Of a DNA stretch of 64,000 bases, positions 8,849-17,382 are shown in pieces. The stretch's first letter is position 1. Each line of letters starts with the position of its first letter. Source of the stretch: Candidatus Gastranaerophilales bacterium (lineage in GTDB: Bacteria > Cyanobacteriota > Vampirovibrionia > Gastranaerophilales > Gastranaerophilaceae); contig CALUYD010000001.1 in NCBI GenBank assembly GCA_944324915.1, forward strand, positions 62,001 to 126,000, written 5' to 3'. The position numbers and the translations under genes are program-made. The notes beneath the pieces are model-generated. The model made no database searches. It was given only the letters and a program-made list of their open reading frames with translations, and was not told where the DNA came from.

Positions 8849-9553
8849 TTATTTAGGAAGTTTTAGATTGTCTTCTAATTCAAGAATTATTTCTTCACCT
8901 TTTTTAGCCTTGAAATGTAGCCCCGGAGAAACAATTCCTGATACTAGACCAACTCCACCGCCTACCGAACCGCCTATAATAAGACCTGTTATGGTATTTC
9001 CTGCTGCAACACCGATTGCAGAACCTAAACCGGCGCCAACTCCGCCGATTGATAGAGTATATGCTGCAATTTTTCCGGCTGTTTCTTTAGCTCCCTCTTG
9101 AAGATATTTTTTCTTTGAAGCTAATTGAACGCAAACAGGGATATTTTGTCCATCCGGAAGCAAAATATGAGTAAATTCCATAAATACTTTAGCGTTTCTT
9201 GAGAACCATTTAGGATTTTCAATACATGTAATTCTTGCAATCAAGGAAGAATTACAAGGGATAAGTATAGTTCCTTCTTGTGTTCTTAAATCTTTATCAA
9301 AAGAAAATTGAACATAATCGCCTGTTTTATAATATTTTGAGTTAAAATTTTGCGCAAAATTAACAACAATATAATTTTCTTTTTGAATAATATTTCCGCA
9401 AGGAGTAACCTTTACAAGATTAATTTTTGAATTTTCAACCGCTTGCAAATGTTCAATATCGTTATCGGTATAATCAAAAGCCATTGAAGCTAATTGAATA
9501 TTTGAAAAAGCAAATGCCGATAACAAAGTCGCCGATAAAAATTTTCTAATCAT
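8849..9553 (-). CDS. Exported protein with C-terminal glycine-zipper region, unknown function
   Basis: 234 residues. A signal peptide covers about 1-25 (KFLSATLLSAFAFSNIQLASMA). The central part is a beta-rich domain (about 45-150; ITCIENPKWFSRNAKVFMEFTHI). Residues about 160-212 are a hydrophobic glycine-zipper stretch (GGVGAGLGSAIGVAAGN, GGSVGGGVGLVSGIV) that could enter a membrane. The short tail is KGEEIILELEDNLKLPK. An AGAGGG ribosome site precedes the ATG. Not recognised as a named family. Confidence 0.6.
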   Translation of the reverse strand: MIRKFLSATLLSAFAFSNIQLASMAFDYTDNDIEHLQAVENSKINLVKVTPCGNIIQKENYIVVNFAQNFNSKYYKTGDYVQFSFDKDLRTQEGTILIPCNSSLIARITCIENPKWFSRNAKVFMEFTHILLPDGQNIPVCVQLASKKKYLQEGAKETAGKIAAYTLSIGGVGAGLGSAIGVAAGNTITGLIIGGSVGGGVGLVSGIVSPGLHFKAKKGEEIILELEDNLKLPK

Positions 9554-9604
9554 AAACCCTCTTTTATTGCTACATTAAAATTATAACAGATTTTTAAATT
9601 TTTT

Positions 9605-11689
9605 TTAATCCCCAACTTCCCTAACAAAATAAAATATCTCAATTTGTTTATTTAATTCTTCAATTTTATAAATCTCGCTATAATCTTTTTTTAGATTTTT
9701 CTTCTGAATTAAATAAGGATAAGAAAAACAAACTCTCTCAAGTGCATCATCAAGATATAATTCCTTACCTTCATAAGCATAAGTATAATAACAATTATAA
9801 TTCTTGCTACTATCAAAAATTATATTAGAATTTTCAATTTTATATTTTTTATCTATCTCCCAAGGGTTAAAAACATTATCATTCTGAGTTTTATCTTCTA
9901 ATATTATTAAGTCATATTCATCTATTTTTTTATCGCTCAATTTACCCGAATTTAAAAAATCAACTCTATATCCCTCGTATTCAAGTTTTTTTAAATACAA
10001 GGCAGAGCTTGAAAGAGTTTTTATAAAAGCAATTTTTTTCTTATCGGGATATTTTTCTTTTATTGTGTCATAGATTTTAGATGCCAAAGCTAATGTTGGG
10101 ATAACCTTTCTTCTATAACAATTCTCCTCAAACTGATTTTTATTATAATTTGCTTCCCTAAAAGAGCTTAAAACCGCCCAAAAAGGCATTCTTTTATTAT
10201 GAAAAGGAATTAAAATCATATAAAAAAGACAGAAAAATAATATTATCGGTTTTATAGCGCTTTTTTTCTTATAAACACCAGCTAAAATAACGCTTGCTAA
10301 GCAAACAAAAGCCACAATAAAACGAATTGAAAAAACCATATAAGCTGTGGCTCTAGCTAAAACCAAAATATTTATAAGAAAAACCAAAGACAAAATAAAA
10401 GCTAAAATCGTCCTTTTATTTTTATTTGTAAAAAACCTAAAAATCGATACAAAAACCATAGGCAAAAACACTAAAAATCCCAAAATTCCAAAGCCAACAG
10501 TTTGTTCATCAGTTATTATATTTATTTTATCCTGCGCAACATTGCAGCCGATATTTGGATTTATATTTAAAAATTTAAATACTAAAGATTTTATCTCTAA
10601 AATATTATTGTTTAGATAATAGCCCCATTTAAACCCTGTAAAATCAAAACTTTGAAAGAAAAAATGAATTAAATTTGAAATATATCCGCTAAAACCGCCC
10701 CAAAATCTGTGCCCTAAATAAGCGCAATGATTTGTCAGAGGATTATTAAAATCAATCAAATTTAAAAAATAATTATAACTTGAAAAAATAAAGAAATTCA
10801 AAACCAAAAACAAGCTAAACTCTTTAATTTTTCCTAATTTTTTATCTTTATTTATTAAAATTTCATACAATATCAAAAGAATGTATAACCCTAAAACGCT
10901 CATTAAACCTGTACTTTTTACCCCCATAGCAAGAGCAAAAGATAAAGATGAAAAATAAAGCGATTTATTAACATACAAACTAAAAGCACAAAGCAATAAA
11001 GAGCCAACCAATAAATCAGTCTGCAAACTCGGTATTTGAAGAATTACAGCCGACAATGAAGAAAATAAAAATATTGCATAAAGTCTTTTTCGATATGAAT
11101 ATTTAAATTTTTCAAATATTGAATTCATTGAACATAAAGATAAAATATAAGCTAAAAACGAAACTATTCCATAACCATAAAAATTCTTTTTAAAAACCAA
11201 CATCCAAGAATATAAAATCTCAGAATTTATAGGCATTATAAGCGCTCTTATATCATTTGTTTCAAAATGAGATAATGAAGAATTTTTCATAAATTCATAA
11301 GCTCTAAAAAAATGATATGTTTGACTGTCAGGCTCTAATACAGGCATAACAAGAGCTAAAAATAAAGATGTAAACACTAATATTAAAAAAGCAATCGATA
11401 AAACAATAAGGCTTTTATCCAACAAAAGTGCATTTTTTAATCTGTTAAAATCGATTTGGAATTTTAAAAATTGAACTTTTTTAAATTTAAACAATAAAAA
11501 AGTAACTATAAAATTTATAATCGTAAAAATAAAAAGATTTATATCATTAATTGCCCCAAATAAAGATAAAATCTCCATATTTAGGACAACAAGAGCAAAA
11601 AAAGCAATAAAAATTATCAATAAATTGCCAAATATTGAAGCTAAAAAATAGCTTGAGAGCAAATTTAAAATTATTGCCAAAAAAAACAT
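9605..11689 (-). CDS. Polytopic membrane glycosyltransferase-like protein (GT39/ArnT-PMT type)
   Basis: 694 residues with about 12-13 hydrophobic segments over the first ~480, then a soluble C-terminal domain. The first external loop region has LEPDSQTYHFFRAYEFMKN (about 117-135), where an acidic pair near the membrane resembles the catalytic region of GT-C transferases using polyprenyl-phosphate sugars. The soluble tail has an alternating beta/alpha pattern (KKIAFIKTLSSSALYLKKLEYEG). Likely transfers sugar to a lipid-linked or surface glycan. It sits downstream of a YhcH-like gene (9-bp gap) and a GT2 gene, forming a glycan cluster. Confidence 0.65.
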   Translation of the reverse strand: MFFLAIILNLLSSYFLASIFGNLLIIFIAFFALVVLNMEILSLFGAINDINLFIFTIINFIVTFLLFKFKKVQFLKFQIDFNRLKNALLLDKSLIVLSIAFLILVFTSLFLALVMPVLEPDSQTYHFFRAYEFMKNSSLSHFETNDIRALIMPINSEILYSWMLVFKKNFYGYGIVSFLAYILSLCSMNSIFEKFKYSYRKRLYAIFLFSSLSAVILQIPSLQTDLLVGSLLLCAFSLYVNKSLYFSSLSFALAMGVKSTGLMSVLGLYILLILYEILINKDKKLGKIKEFSLFLVLNFFIFSSYNYFLNLIDFNNPLTNHCAYLGHRFWGGFSGYISNLIHFFFQSFDFTGFKWGYYLNNNILEIKSLVFKFLNINPNIGCNVAQDKINIITDEQTVGFGILGFLVFLPMVFVSIFRFFTNKNKRTILAFILSLVFLINILVLARATAYMVFSIRFIVAFVCLASVILAGVYKKKSAIKPIILFFCLFYMILIPFHNKRMPFWAVLSSFREANYNKNQFEENCYRRKVIPTLALASKIYDTIKEKYPDKKKIAFIKTLSSSALYLKKLEYEGYRVDFLNSGKLSDKKIDEYDLIILEDKTQNDNVFNPWEIDKKYKIENSNIIFDSSKNYNCYYTYAYEGKELYLDDALERVCFSYPYLIQKKNLKKDYSEIYKIEELNKQIEIFYFVREVGD

Positions 11690-11698
11690 TTTAAAATC

Positions 11699-12154
11699 CT
11701 ACAACAAAATTTTAACTATTACTTTTTTAATTTTTTCTGCCTTATCAACTCTCAACATAGGCGCATGCACATCATTAGGATAAAAAATTACAAAATACCC
11801 ACAATTTACATCAACAAAATTGAATTTTTCACCGTCTAAAAATTCAACATCTCTATTATCATCATATTTTTCAATAATTGTTTTAAAATCCTCTAAAATT
11901 CCATAACCCATTTTCTCTTTTTGAGTTATGACATATTGAATATCGATATATTTTCTATGAACTTCCCATTTTTTTTCTTCAACAGGTTTTAAATCAACAC
12001 TTTGAACATTTGCATAGATATTTTTGCCGTCAATTTCATAACTGCCTTCATCAAGATTAACCAAATCTGTATTTTTTAAAAATTCAAACGCTTTTTTAAA
12101 TTTTTCATTTAATGAATAATATTGTTCGCAATTACTTAATCTATCAAAAATCAT
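11699..12154 (-). CDS. YhcH/YjgK/YiaL (NanQ-like) family protein
   Basis: 151 residues, the usual length of this family. It shows the conserved cupin-like pattern: FEFLKNTDLVNLDEGSYEIDG, then WEVHRKYIDIQYVI (E-x-H-x-x-x-I-D-I-Q, residues about 78-91) and FVIFYPNDVHAPML (about 121-134), supplying the metal-binding His and Glu residues. E. coli NanQ is an N-acetylneuraminate anomerase; others act on similar acidic or keto sugars. Located between two glycosyltransferase genes and in a genome with a Maf protein, it may handle a sialic-acid-like sugar; that link is inference. It overlaps the upstream GT2 gene. Confidence 0.87.
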   Translation of the reverse strand: MIFDRLSNCEQYYSLNEKFKKAFEFLKNTDLVNLDEGSYEIDGKNIYANVQSVDLKPVEEKKWEVHRKYIDIQYVITQKEKMGYGILEDFKTIIEKYDDNRDVEFLDGEKFNFVDVNCGYFVIFYPNDVHAPMLRVDKAEKIKKVIVKILL

Positions 12155-12911
12155 TTTTTATTCCTTTTTCTAACTTCATAACTTCTAAAATAAAACATTC
12201 AAAATATTTTTTCTTAGCAAATATAAAACCTCTCCTGCCATCGAAAATAGCGCCCTTTAAAATATACCAATTAAAAAATTCAAATATCGGTTTTATTATA
12301 ACACTTGATTTTTTGTTATTTATATCCTTAGATAAAATTTTTGTTTTATCTAAAATCTCATGGAATTCTTTTTGAATATCACTTTCAATAAATTTTAAAA
12401 TATAAGCATTTTTATCTTTTGCAGAGGGTTTAATTTTATGAATTTTACCTGATTTTAGTTTTAAATCGGTAGAATAATCATTCAAAAACTCCGCACAATC
12501 CTTTTTAAAAAGGCGCAATATACCTTTCTTTTTAGCAGATTTAATTTCTCTATTTAAATAAAAAGTTTTAACAAAAAAAGAAACACAATTTTTCTTTTTC
12601 TTAGGATTTAAAATATAATTTTGAATTTCTCGAATTAACTTTTGAGGGATGATTTCATTTTCTTCAAGAATAAAAATCCAATCGTTTTTAGCTTCAGATA
12701 ATGCTTGATTTTGCGCTAAGGAAAAATTATTTTTATCAGCATAAATAATTTTTGCCTTGTATTCTTTTGCAATTTCAACAGTATCATCGCTAGAATGTTC
12801 ATCAAGCACTATAATCTCATCAAAGTCTTTTATTGATTCTAAAGTTTCGCAAAATTTATTTTCAGAATTTTTTGTTTTTATAATTGCGCTTAGTTTTATT
12901 TTTTCTTCCAT
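12144..12911 (-). CDS. Family 2 glycosyltransferase (WaaE/KdtX-like)
   Basis: 255 residues from the ATG at 12911; an in-frame TTG four codons earlier lies against a terminator tail and is less likely. N-terminal GT-A fold: LSAIIKTKNSENKFCETLESIKDFDEIIVLDEHSSDDTVEIA (in pieces, residues 4-45), with the donor-binding D-E-H-S-S-D-D-T segment and FILEENEIIPQ in place of the DXD. This spacing is like LPS core transferases of the WaaE type. Acts on the cytoplasmic side of glycan assembly. First gene of a three-gene minus-strand unit with the NanQ-like and GT39-like genes. Confidence 0.83.
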   Translation of the reverse strand: MEEKIKLSAIIKTKNSENKFCETLESIKDFDEIIVLDEHSSDDTVEIAKEYKAKIIYADKNNFSLAQNQALSEAKNDWIFILEENEIIPQKLIREIQNYILNPKKKKNCVSFFVKTFYLNREIKSAKKKGILRLFKKDCAEFLNDYSTDLKLKSGKIHKIKPSAKDKNAYILKFIESDIQKEFHEILDKTKILSKDINNKKSSVIIKPIFEFFNWYILKGAIFDGRRGFIFAKKKYFECFILEVMKLEKGIKNDF

Positions 12912-12924
12912 TTTAAATCCCAAT

Positions 12925-12951
12925 AAAAAAGCGCAACTTAATGCGCTTTTT
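12925..12951 (-). terminator. Intrinsic terminator after sepF
   Basis: Stem AAAAGCGCA / TGCGCTTTT around a 7-base loop, with a T-run in the minus-strand direction. It follows sepF and lies just before the GT2 start, so the glycan genes either depend on read-through or have a promoter inside this stretch. Confidence 0.75.
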
Positions 12952-13011
12952 ATTAACTCTCTATTTATTCCGTAAAACTAATGTGTCCATCAAAGGCAAA
13001 TGCCTTTTAGC

Positions 13012-13509
13012 TTACGCTTTTGTCCACATTGCATCTGTTGATAATTTTGAATTCATAAACTCTTGAGAGATATTTATGTTTGATGGAGTAAAGATGAATA
13101 CGTTTTCGCCGATTTTTCTTTGTGAACCGTCAAGTGCATGAGTACATCCGCAAAGGAAGTCAACGATACGTTGTGATTGCTCTCTATCAAGAAGTTGTAG
13201 ATTTAAGATGACAGTTTTTCTTTCTTTTAGTGCTTCAACAATTGTTATTGATTCATTGTATGCTTTTGGTTCAATAACGATTACTTCATGAGCACCGGCT
13301 TTTGCTTGAGGTAAAACTCTCAAATTAGCTCTGCTTTTTCTAATTGGGTTAGTTTCAGTAAAACTTGGTTGTAGTGCAGCATTTCTATCTGTTGGATATT
13401 CTCCTTCGTAAGCTGCGTCTAGTTCATCTTCGTATTGTTCTTCGCCCATTGGATTTAATGAGTCAGTCAATGCTCCGATAATTTCTTTAATTTTTTCTGA
13501 AAGTGCCAT
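13012..13509 (-). CDS. sepF: Cell division protein SepF
   Basis: 165 residues. An N-terminal amphipathic helix (LSEKIKEIIGALTDSL) suits membrane anchoring; then an acidic linker and the SepF core: AHEVIVIEPKAYNESITIVEALKERKTVILNLQLLDREQSQRIVDFLCG (in pieces, about residues 72-120), followed by IGENVFIFTPSNINIS. SepF links FtsZ to the membrane and arranges the Z-ring in organisms lacking FtsA. It sits 17 bp downstream of yggS, a pairing widespread in Cyanobacteriota and Firmicutes. An AAAGGAGAAA ribosome site precedes the start. Confidence 0.95.
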   Translation of the reverse strand: MALSEKIKEIIGALTDSLNPMGEEQYEDELDAAYEGEYPTDRNAALQPSFTETNPIRKSRANLRVLPQAKAGAHEVIVIEPKAYNESITIVEALKERKTVILNLQLLDREQSQRIVDFLCGCTHALDGSQRKIGENVFIFTPSNINISQEFMNSKLSTDAMWTKA

Positions 13510-13526
13510 CTTTTCTCCTTTTATAT

Positions 13527-14165
13527 TTAATTAAATAATATTCTTCCTAATCTAATCATTGTTGCGCCACACTCGAGAGCTATTTTATAATCATGGCTCA
13601 TTCCCATTGAAAGTTCTTTAAGCTGATATTCATCAACCAACTTTTTCATTTCTGAAAACAGCCTTCTTAGCTCATCTTTATCATCAGTTAATGGTGCTAT
13701 ATTCATTAAGCCCACCAAATCTAATGATTTTAAATTTGCTATTTCATTGATTAAGTTTTCAAGTTGCGCCGGTTCAATTCCAAACTTTTGAGCTTCATTG
13801 GCATTATTCACTTGAATTAAAATCTTTTGTTTAATGCCTTTTTTATTTGCCTCATCATCAATACATTTTGCGAGTTTCAAGCTATCTACACTATGAATAT
13901 ACTCAAAAGCTCCAACAACATGTTTGACTTTATTCGTTTGTAAATGTCCAATAAAATGATATATCGATTGGGCGCGTGTTGTATCATCTATTTTATTGAT
14001 TTTTTCAATAGCGTCCAACGCTTTGCTTTCTGCAAAATCTCTAAGACCTGCCTTGAAAGCCTCTATCATTTTTCTTTCATCGTAATACTTAGTTACTGCA
14101 ATTATTCTGGGATTGTACCCTTTGATATCTTTTAAAACAAACTCATAAGAATCTTTTACAGTCAT
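13527..14165 (-). CDS. yggS: YggS/PipY family pyridoxal-phosphate homeostasis protein
   Basis: 212 residues, close to the usual ~225. Conserved features: IIAVTKYYDERKMIEAFKAG with the PLP-binding Lys (VTKY, about 24-27), YHFIGHLQTNKVK (residues about 68-80) and LSMGMSHDYKIALECGATMIRLGRILF at the C-terminus (the S-M-G-M-S-x-D-x-x-x-A and R-x-G signature). It controls free PLP and amino-acid pools. In cyanobacteria this gene (pipY) normally follows pipX; no pipX is seen here. It heads the yggS-sepF unit. Confidence 0.95.
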   Translation of the reverse strand: MTVKDSYEFVLKDIKGYNPRIIAVTKYYDERKMIEAFKAGLRDFAESKALDAIEKINKIDDTTRAQSIYHFIGHLQTNKVKHVVGAFEYIHSVDSLKLAKCIDDEANKKGIKQKILIQVNNANEAQKFGIEPAQLENLINEIANLKSLDLVGLMNIAPLTDDKDELRRLFSEMKKLVDEYQLKELSMGMSHDYKIALECGATMIRLGRILFN

Positions 14166-14286
14166 TTAAAAGCCTTATTTAGAATACTCTCCCTATCTTT
14201 TGCCGTGGAAAATCCCCACAATTTTTATTTTAGATTATTTTTTTAGAGTTGCAACAAATATATTTTATGGGATTTTTTTAAAATAA

Positions 14287-14321
14287 AAAACATGCTCAAA
14301 TCATGTCAGAGTGCATGTTTT
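14287..14321. promoter_or_regulatory. Inverted repeat in the divergent yggS / dCMP deaminase region
   Basis: Exact 9-bp arms AAAACATGC and GCATGTTTT separated by 17 bases. Both flanking genes point away from it, so it cannot be the terminator of either and is better read as an operator or a folded leader element. Confidence 0.4.
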
Positions 14322-14375
14322 AACATGATGCTATTTTATTAATATTTCTTAACAACAACAAATTTTTTTTTATTT

Positions 14376-14387
14376 AAGGCATGCCTT
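14376..14387. promoter_or_regulatory. 12-bp perfect palindrome at the dCMP deaminase promoter
   Basis: AAGGCATGCCTT, immediately upstream of a -10-like TATACT (14392-14397) that precedes the GAGG ribosome site and ATG at 14418. Position in the -35/-10 spacer suggests a repressor site. Confidence 0.45.
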
Positions 14388-14417
14388 TTGATATACTTAT
14401 ATTGTGAGGAAAAATTT

Positions 14418-14897
14418 ATGCAAAATGATATTAAAAGACCAATAGATTGGGATGATTATTTTTTCGAAATAGCTCGCGCTGTTTCAAAACGCTCAAACTG
14501 TCTAAGAGCGCAAGTTGGAGCTGTCGTTGTAGGACAAGATAAAAAAATCAAAGCAACAGGCTACAATGGAGTTCCCTCAAAAGTTACATCTTGTCTTGAT
14601 TTAGGCTACTGTTACAGAATTAAAAACAATATTCCATCAGGAACATGTTATGAAACATGCAGAAGTATCCACGCTGAGCAAAACGCTATAATTCAAGCAG
14701 GACAAGATAGATGTATGGGTGCTACAATGTATATTTGGGGACACAATTTTATCTGCATTTTATGCAAAAGATTTATTGTTCAAGCAGGAATTAAAACAGT
14801 TTATCTTAAAAAAGATGAAAATTCTCCAATTGAAACTGTTACAATGGAACAATTACAAGACGAATTAACTCAAGATGGTCTTGTAGCCATGTCGTAG
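14418..14897 (+). CDS. dCMP deaminase (ComEB-type zinc deaminase)
   Basis: 159 residues from the ATG at 14418, chosen because GAGG lies nine bases upstream and the in-frame TTG at 14388 falls within the promoter. The start WDDYFFEIARAVSKRSNCLRAQVGAVVV is typical of deoxycytidylate deaminases. The zinc/catalytic motif HAEQNAIIQAG (about 86-96) and the second zinc motif C-I-L-C (about 114-117) are intact, and ATGYNGVPS is the substrate-loop motif. It converts dCMP to dUMP for dTTP synthesis. Upstream palindromes suggest regulated expression. Confidence 0.92.
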   Translation: MQNDIKRPIDWDDYFFEIARAVSKRSNCLRAQVGAVVVGQDKKIKATGYNGVPSKVTSCLDLGYCYRIKNNIPSGTCYETCRSIHAEQNAIIQAGQDRCMGATMYIWGHNFICILCKRFIVQAGIKTVYLKKDENSPIETVTMEQLQDELTQDGLVAMS

Positions 14898-14934
14898 AAT
14901 AAAATAACAAAAAAATTAAGATAAAATATCTTTT

Positions 14935-15696
14935 ATGAGAAACAAAGTTTTATTATCAATAGTCGTTTTTGCCATTTTAGGATTATTTTTATATCCAAAA
15001 AGCAAAAGCGAACCAAATTATTCATATAAAATCTATACTCCTCAAAACTTAAGCGAAGTATCAAAAGGAGTTGCAAAAGCGCAAAAAGATAGCGAAATTC
15101 TTTTTATTGTAGATTTTTCAAATTCTATGAATGATTTAGTAGATGGAATTCCTAAAGTTGATATTGCAAGAAATACTTTAGCTGAAATTTTACCAAAAAT
15201 TCCTGCCGATGTTAAAACAGGATTAAGGGTTTACGGACATAAATCTGGTTTTACATATTATCAAGGCTGTCAAGCAAGCACTCTTAGCGTACCTTTAGGA
15301 CACAATAATTTTCAAACAATCCTGGGAAGTCTTTATGGTACAAGAGCAGTAGGCTGGACTCCTATTACATATTCGCTCAAACAGGCGATTGATAAAGATT
15401 TTATAGGAGTTAAAGGCAAAAAACATATTATTCTTTTAACCGATGGCGGTGAAAATTGTGACGAAAGTCCTTGCACTTATGTAATAAACCTTATGAAAAC
15501 AAGAGATGACGTCAAAATTGATGTTATTGCTTTTGATATTCATGATGTTGAAGCAAATAACCAATTAAAATGCACTGCTCTTATGACAAGCGGAAAATTT
15601 TTAAACGCAAACTCTCAACAAGACCTTGCTAATTCACTATTTGAAACAATAGGAATTTCAAAAGATGTTAGAGGAAGCATTAAAATTCCAAATTAA
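14935..15696 (+). CDS. Membrane-anchored or secreted von Willebrand factor A domain protein
   Basis: 253 residues. Residues 4-20 (KVLLSIVVFAILGLFLYP) form a signal anchor. The VWA domain spans about 53-235: strand ILFIVDFSNSM holds the MIDAS D-x-S-x-S, RVYGHKSG and GWTPITYSL supply the distal Thr region, and IILLTDGGENCDESPC the later Asp. MIDAS residues are intact, so it should bind a divalent metal and a protein ligand. Two Cys pairs suit an extracytoplasmic location. A TAAAAT hexamer lies 7 bases before the ATG with no ribosome site, so the mRNA may be leaderless. Its end overlaps convergent upp by 4 bp. Confidence 0.83.
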   Translation: MRNKVLLSIVVFAILGLFLYPKSKSEPNYSYKIYTPQNLSEVSKGVAKAQKDSEILFIVDFSNSMNDLVDGIPKVDIARNTLAEILPKIPADVKTGLRVYGHKSGFTYYQGCQASTLSVPLGHNNFQTILGSLYGTRAVGWTPITYSLKQAIDKDFIGVKGKKHIILLTDGGENCDESPCTYVINLMKTRDDVKIDVIAFDIHDVEANNQLKCTALMTSGKFLNANSQQDLANSLFETIGISKDVRGSIKIPN

Positions 15697-16352
15697 TCAA
15701 TAGTATTATAAATTCTATCTCCGGCATCGCCAAGCCCAGGTAAAATATAGCCTTTTGAATTTAGTTTTTCATCAAGTGCTGATGTTATTATTTTTACTTT
15801 AGGATATGCGCTTGACAATTTTTTAATTCCTTCAGGAGATGAAATCAAGCTCACAAAAACTATATTTTCTTCTTTTACGCCTTTAGAGATAAAATTTTCA
15901 ACCGCATCTTTTGCGCTGTTTCCTGTTGCTAACATTGGATCTAATAAAAGCACAAAAACTTTATCTTTATCTTCTTTTATTTCTTTTCTTTTGTCATAAT
16001 ACCAAACAGGCTCAAGCGTTTCTTCATCTCTATACATTCCAATATGATGAACATTAGCAAAAGGCAATAAATCTTGAGCAACTTCGCAAAAAATCATGCC
16101 CGCTCTTAAAATCGGAGCAATTATAAGTTGAGCTCTTGAATCAAAAACTTCGCAATTAGCTTCGCACATAGGCGTTTCAACTGTTTTTTTAATTGTCGGT
16201 AAATCAAGCGTAGCTTCATAAATTAAGGAATAAGTAATTCTTCTTAAAGCATTTTTAAATCTTTCACAATCTGTATTTTTATCTCTTATTATTGATAAAT
16301 TATGTGCTACCAAAGGGTGATTTAAAATCTTTAAATTTTTTACTGCTTCCAT
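15693..16352 (-). CDS. upp: Uracil phosphoribosyltransferase
   Basis: 219 residues, slightly longer than the usual 208. It has the family hallmarks: NHPLVAHNLSIIRDKNTDCERFKNALRRI near the N-terminus (in pieces), IAPILRAGMIF (PRPP/uracil region), the PRPP loop LLDPMLATGNSAKDAV (about 136-151) and the C-terminal GLGDAGDRIYNT. It makes UMP from uracil and PRPP in pyrimidine salvage. An AAGGAATT ribosome site precedes the ATG. Confidence 0.96.
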   Translation of the reverse strand: MEAVKNLKILNHPLVAHNLSIIRDKNTDCERFKNALRRITYSLIYEATLDLPTIKKTVETPMCEANCEVFDSRAQLIIAPILRAGMIFCEVAQDLLPFANVHHIGMYRDEETLEPVWYYDKRKEIKEDKDKVFVLLLDPMLATGNSAKDAVENFISKGVKEENIVFVSLISSPEGIKKLSSAYPKVKIITSALDEKLNSKGYILPGLGDAGDRIYNTID

Positions 16353-16367
16353 CTTTAATTCCTTAAT

Positions 16368-16727
16368 TTATTGATATATATTTTTATCCTTTAAAATTTG
16401 AAAAACCTTATCTGTTTTATCTATTGATTCTTCGAGATTTTTGCCCTCTTGAACTAATGAATCGCAAAAATCAACCTGCGCTTGAATATACTCAGGATTT
16501 GCCAAATATTCTTCAACAGACCTTTTGACACTATCTGATACTTGAGATTTATCCATATTAACTTGAGCTATACCCATAGCATTTAAACATTCGCTGGATT
16601 CTTTTTGTGCTTCAATTGATACAGGTTTATCAGCACAACTTGATTGTGCAGGCGCAACGTAAGTTTTACTTGCATTATATTTTTGCAAATTTAAACTATT
16701 TAAATTTCCTGCAACATCGTTTTCCAT
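16368..16727 (-). CDS. Hypothetical protein, mainly helical
   Basis: 119 residues with a GGAGAG ribosome site seven bases before the ATG. The N-terminal ~50 are Asn/Ser/Ala-rich and probably flexible; the remainder (SVKRSVEEYLANPEYIQAQVDFCDSLVQEG and following, about 64-115) is predicted helical. No signal peptide or recognised domain. It ends 15 bp before upp, so the two may be cotranscribed. Function unknown. Confidence 0.6.
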   Translation of the reverse strand: MENDVAGNLNSLNLQKYNASKTYVAPAQSSCADKPVSIEAQKESSECLNAMGIAQVNMDKSQVSDSVKRSVEEYLANPEYIQAQVDFCDSLVQEGKNLEESIDKTDKVFQILKDKNIYQ

Positions 16728-16953
16728 TTAGCTCTCCAAATTGATTTTCGTGTTCTTATATATAAAACATGCCAAGAATTTTTTTTGCTAATTTATGAAA
16801 AATCCATCCTCTGTGTTTTCAAAAATTTACATTTTTTCTATTTTAACTCTATGAATTAAATTATGCAATGGATTATATATAGTAAAAAGGATGATTTATT
16901 AATTTGTTTTTCATGATTATAATTAAACTGTATTTATCAATAGAGGAAAAATT

Positions 16954-17382
16954 ATGAAAAATTGGATTATCATTCTGTTATTATTCGCACTTCCATTAGG
17001 AACTTACGCATATTTAGATGCAAAATCACAAAATTCTAAAACTTGTAGCGTTGAAGCGCTAAACAAAATGCAAAATGAAATGGCAAATTCTAAAGTAAAA
17101 ATTATTAAATTTTCTTCTCCAATGTGTTCAGAATGTAAAAAAATGGCACAAGAAATGGATAAAGCAATGGAAAATCTTAAAGACAGCGTTATCTTAGAAG
17201 AAATAAATATCTCTGAAACAACAGGCAAAAACGCAAAATATAACAAATCAGCCATTAAAAAATACAATGTTACTTTAGTTCCTACTGTTATTTTTATAGA
17301 TAAAGAAGGTAACGCTATTCAAAAAAGAGAAGGTCTTGTAAAATCTGATGAAATTATAGAAATTGTAAACGGTATTCAATAA
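16954..17382 (+). CDS. Exported thioredoxin-fold protein
   Basis: 142 residues. A signal anchor covers about 4-22 (WIIILLLFALPLGTYAYLD). The thioredoxin-like domain (about 45-140) has the active site C-S-E-C in FSSPMCSECKKMAQEMD and the cis-Pro in YNVTLVPTVIFIDKEG. It should act as a periplasmic or outer-face thiol oxidoreductase. The stop codon shares a base with the start of the ccdA-like gene, so the pair is translationally coupled and the CcdA-like protein is its probable electron donor. Confidence 0.88.
   Translation: MKNWIIILLLFALPLGTYAYLDAKSQNSKTCSVEALNKMQNEMANSKVKIIKFSSPMCSECKKMAQEMDKAMENLKDSVILEEINISETTGKNAKYNKSAIKKYNVTLVPTVIFIDKEGNAIQKREGLVKSDEIIEIVNGIQ

Noticed and set aside
8868-9101. 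Pro-rich ORF opposite the exported Gly-zipper protein
   Set aside because: A shadow of Gly codons on the other strand; the minus-strand gene has a signal peptide and ribosome site.
14388-14417. Longer dCMP deaminase start at TTG
   Set aside because: This stretch contains the likely -10 box and the ribosome site of the ATG at 14418.
16791-16850. 19-residue ORF in the gap before the thioredoxin gene
   Set aside because: No ribosome site and no distinguishing composition; likely chance in AT-rich DNA.
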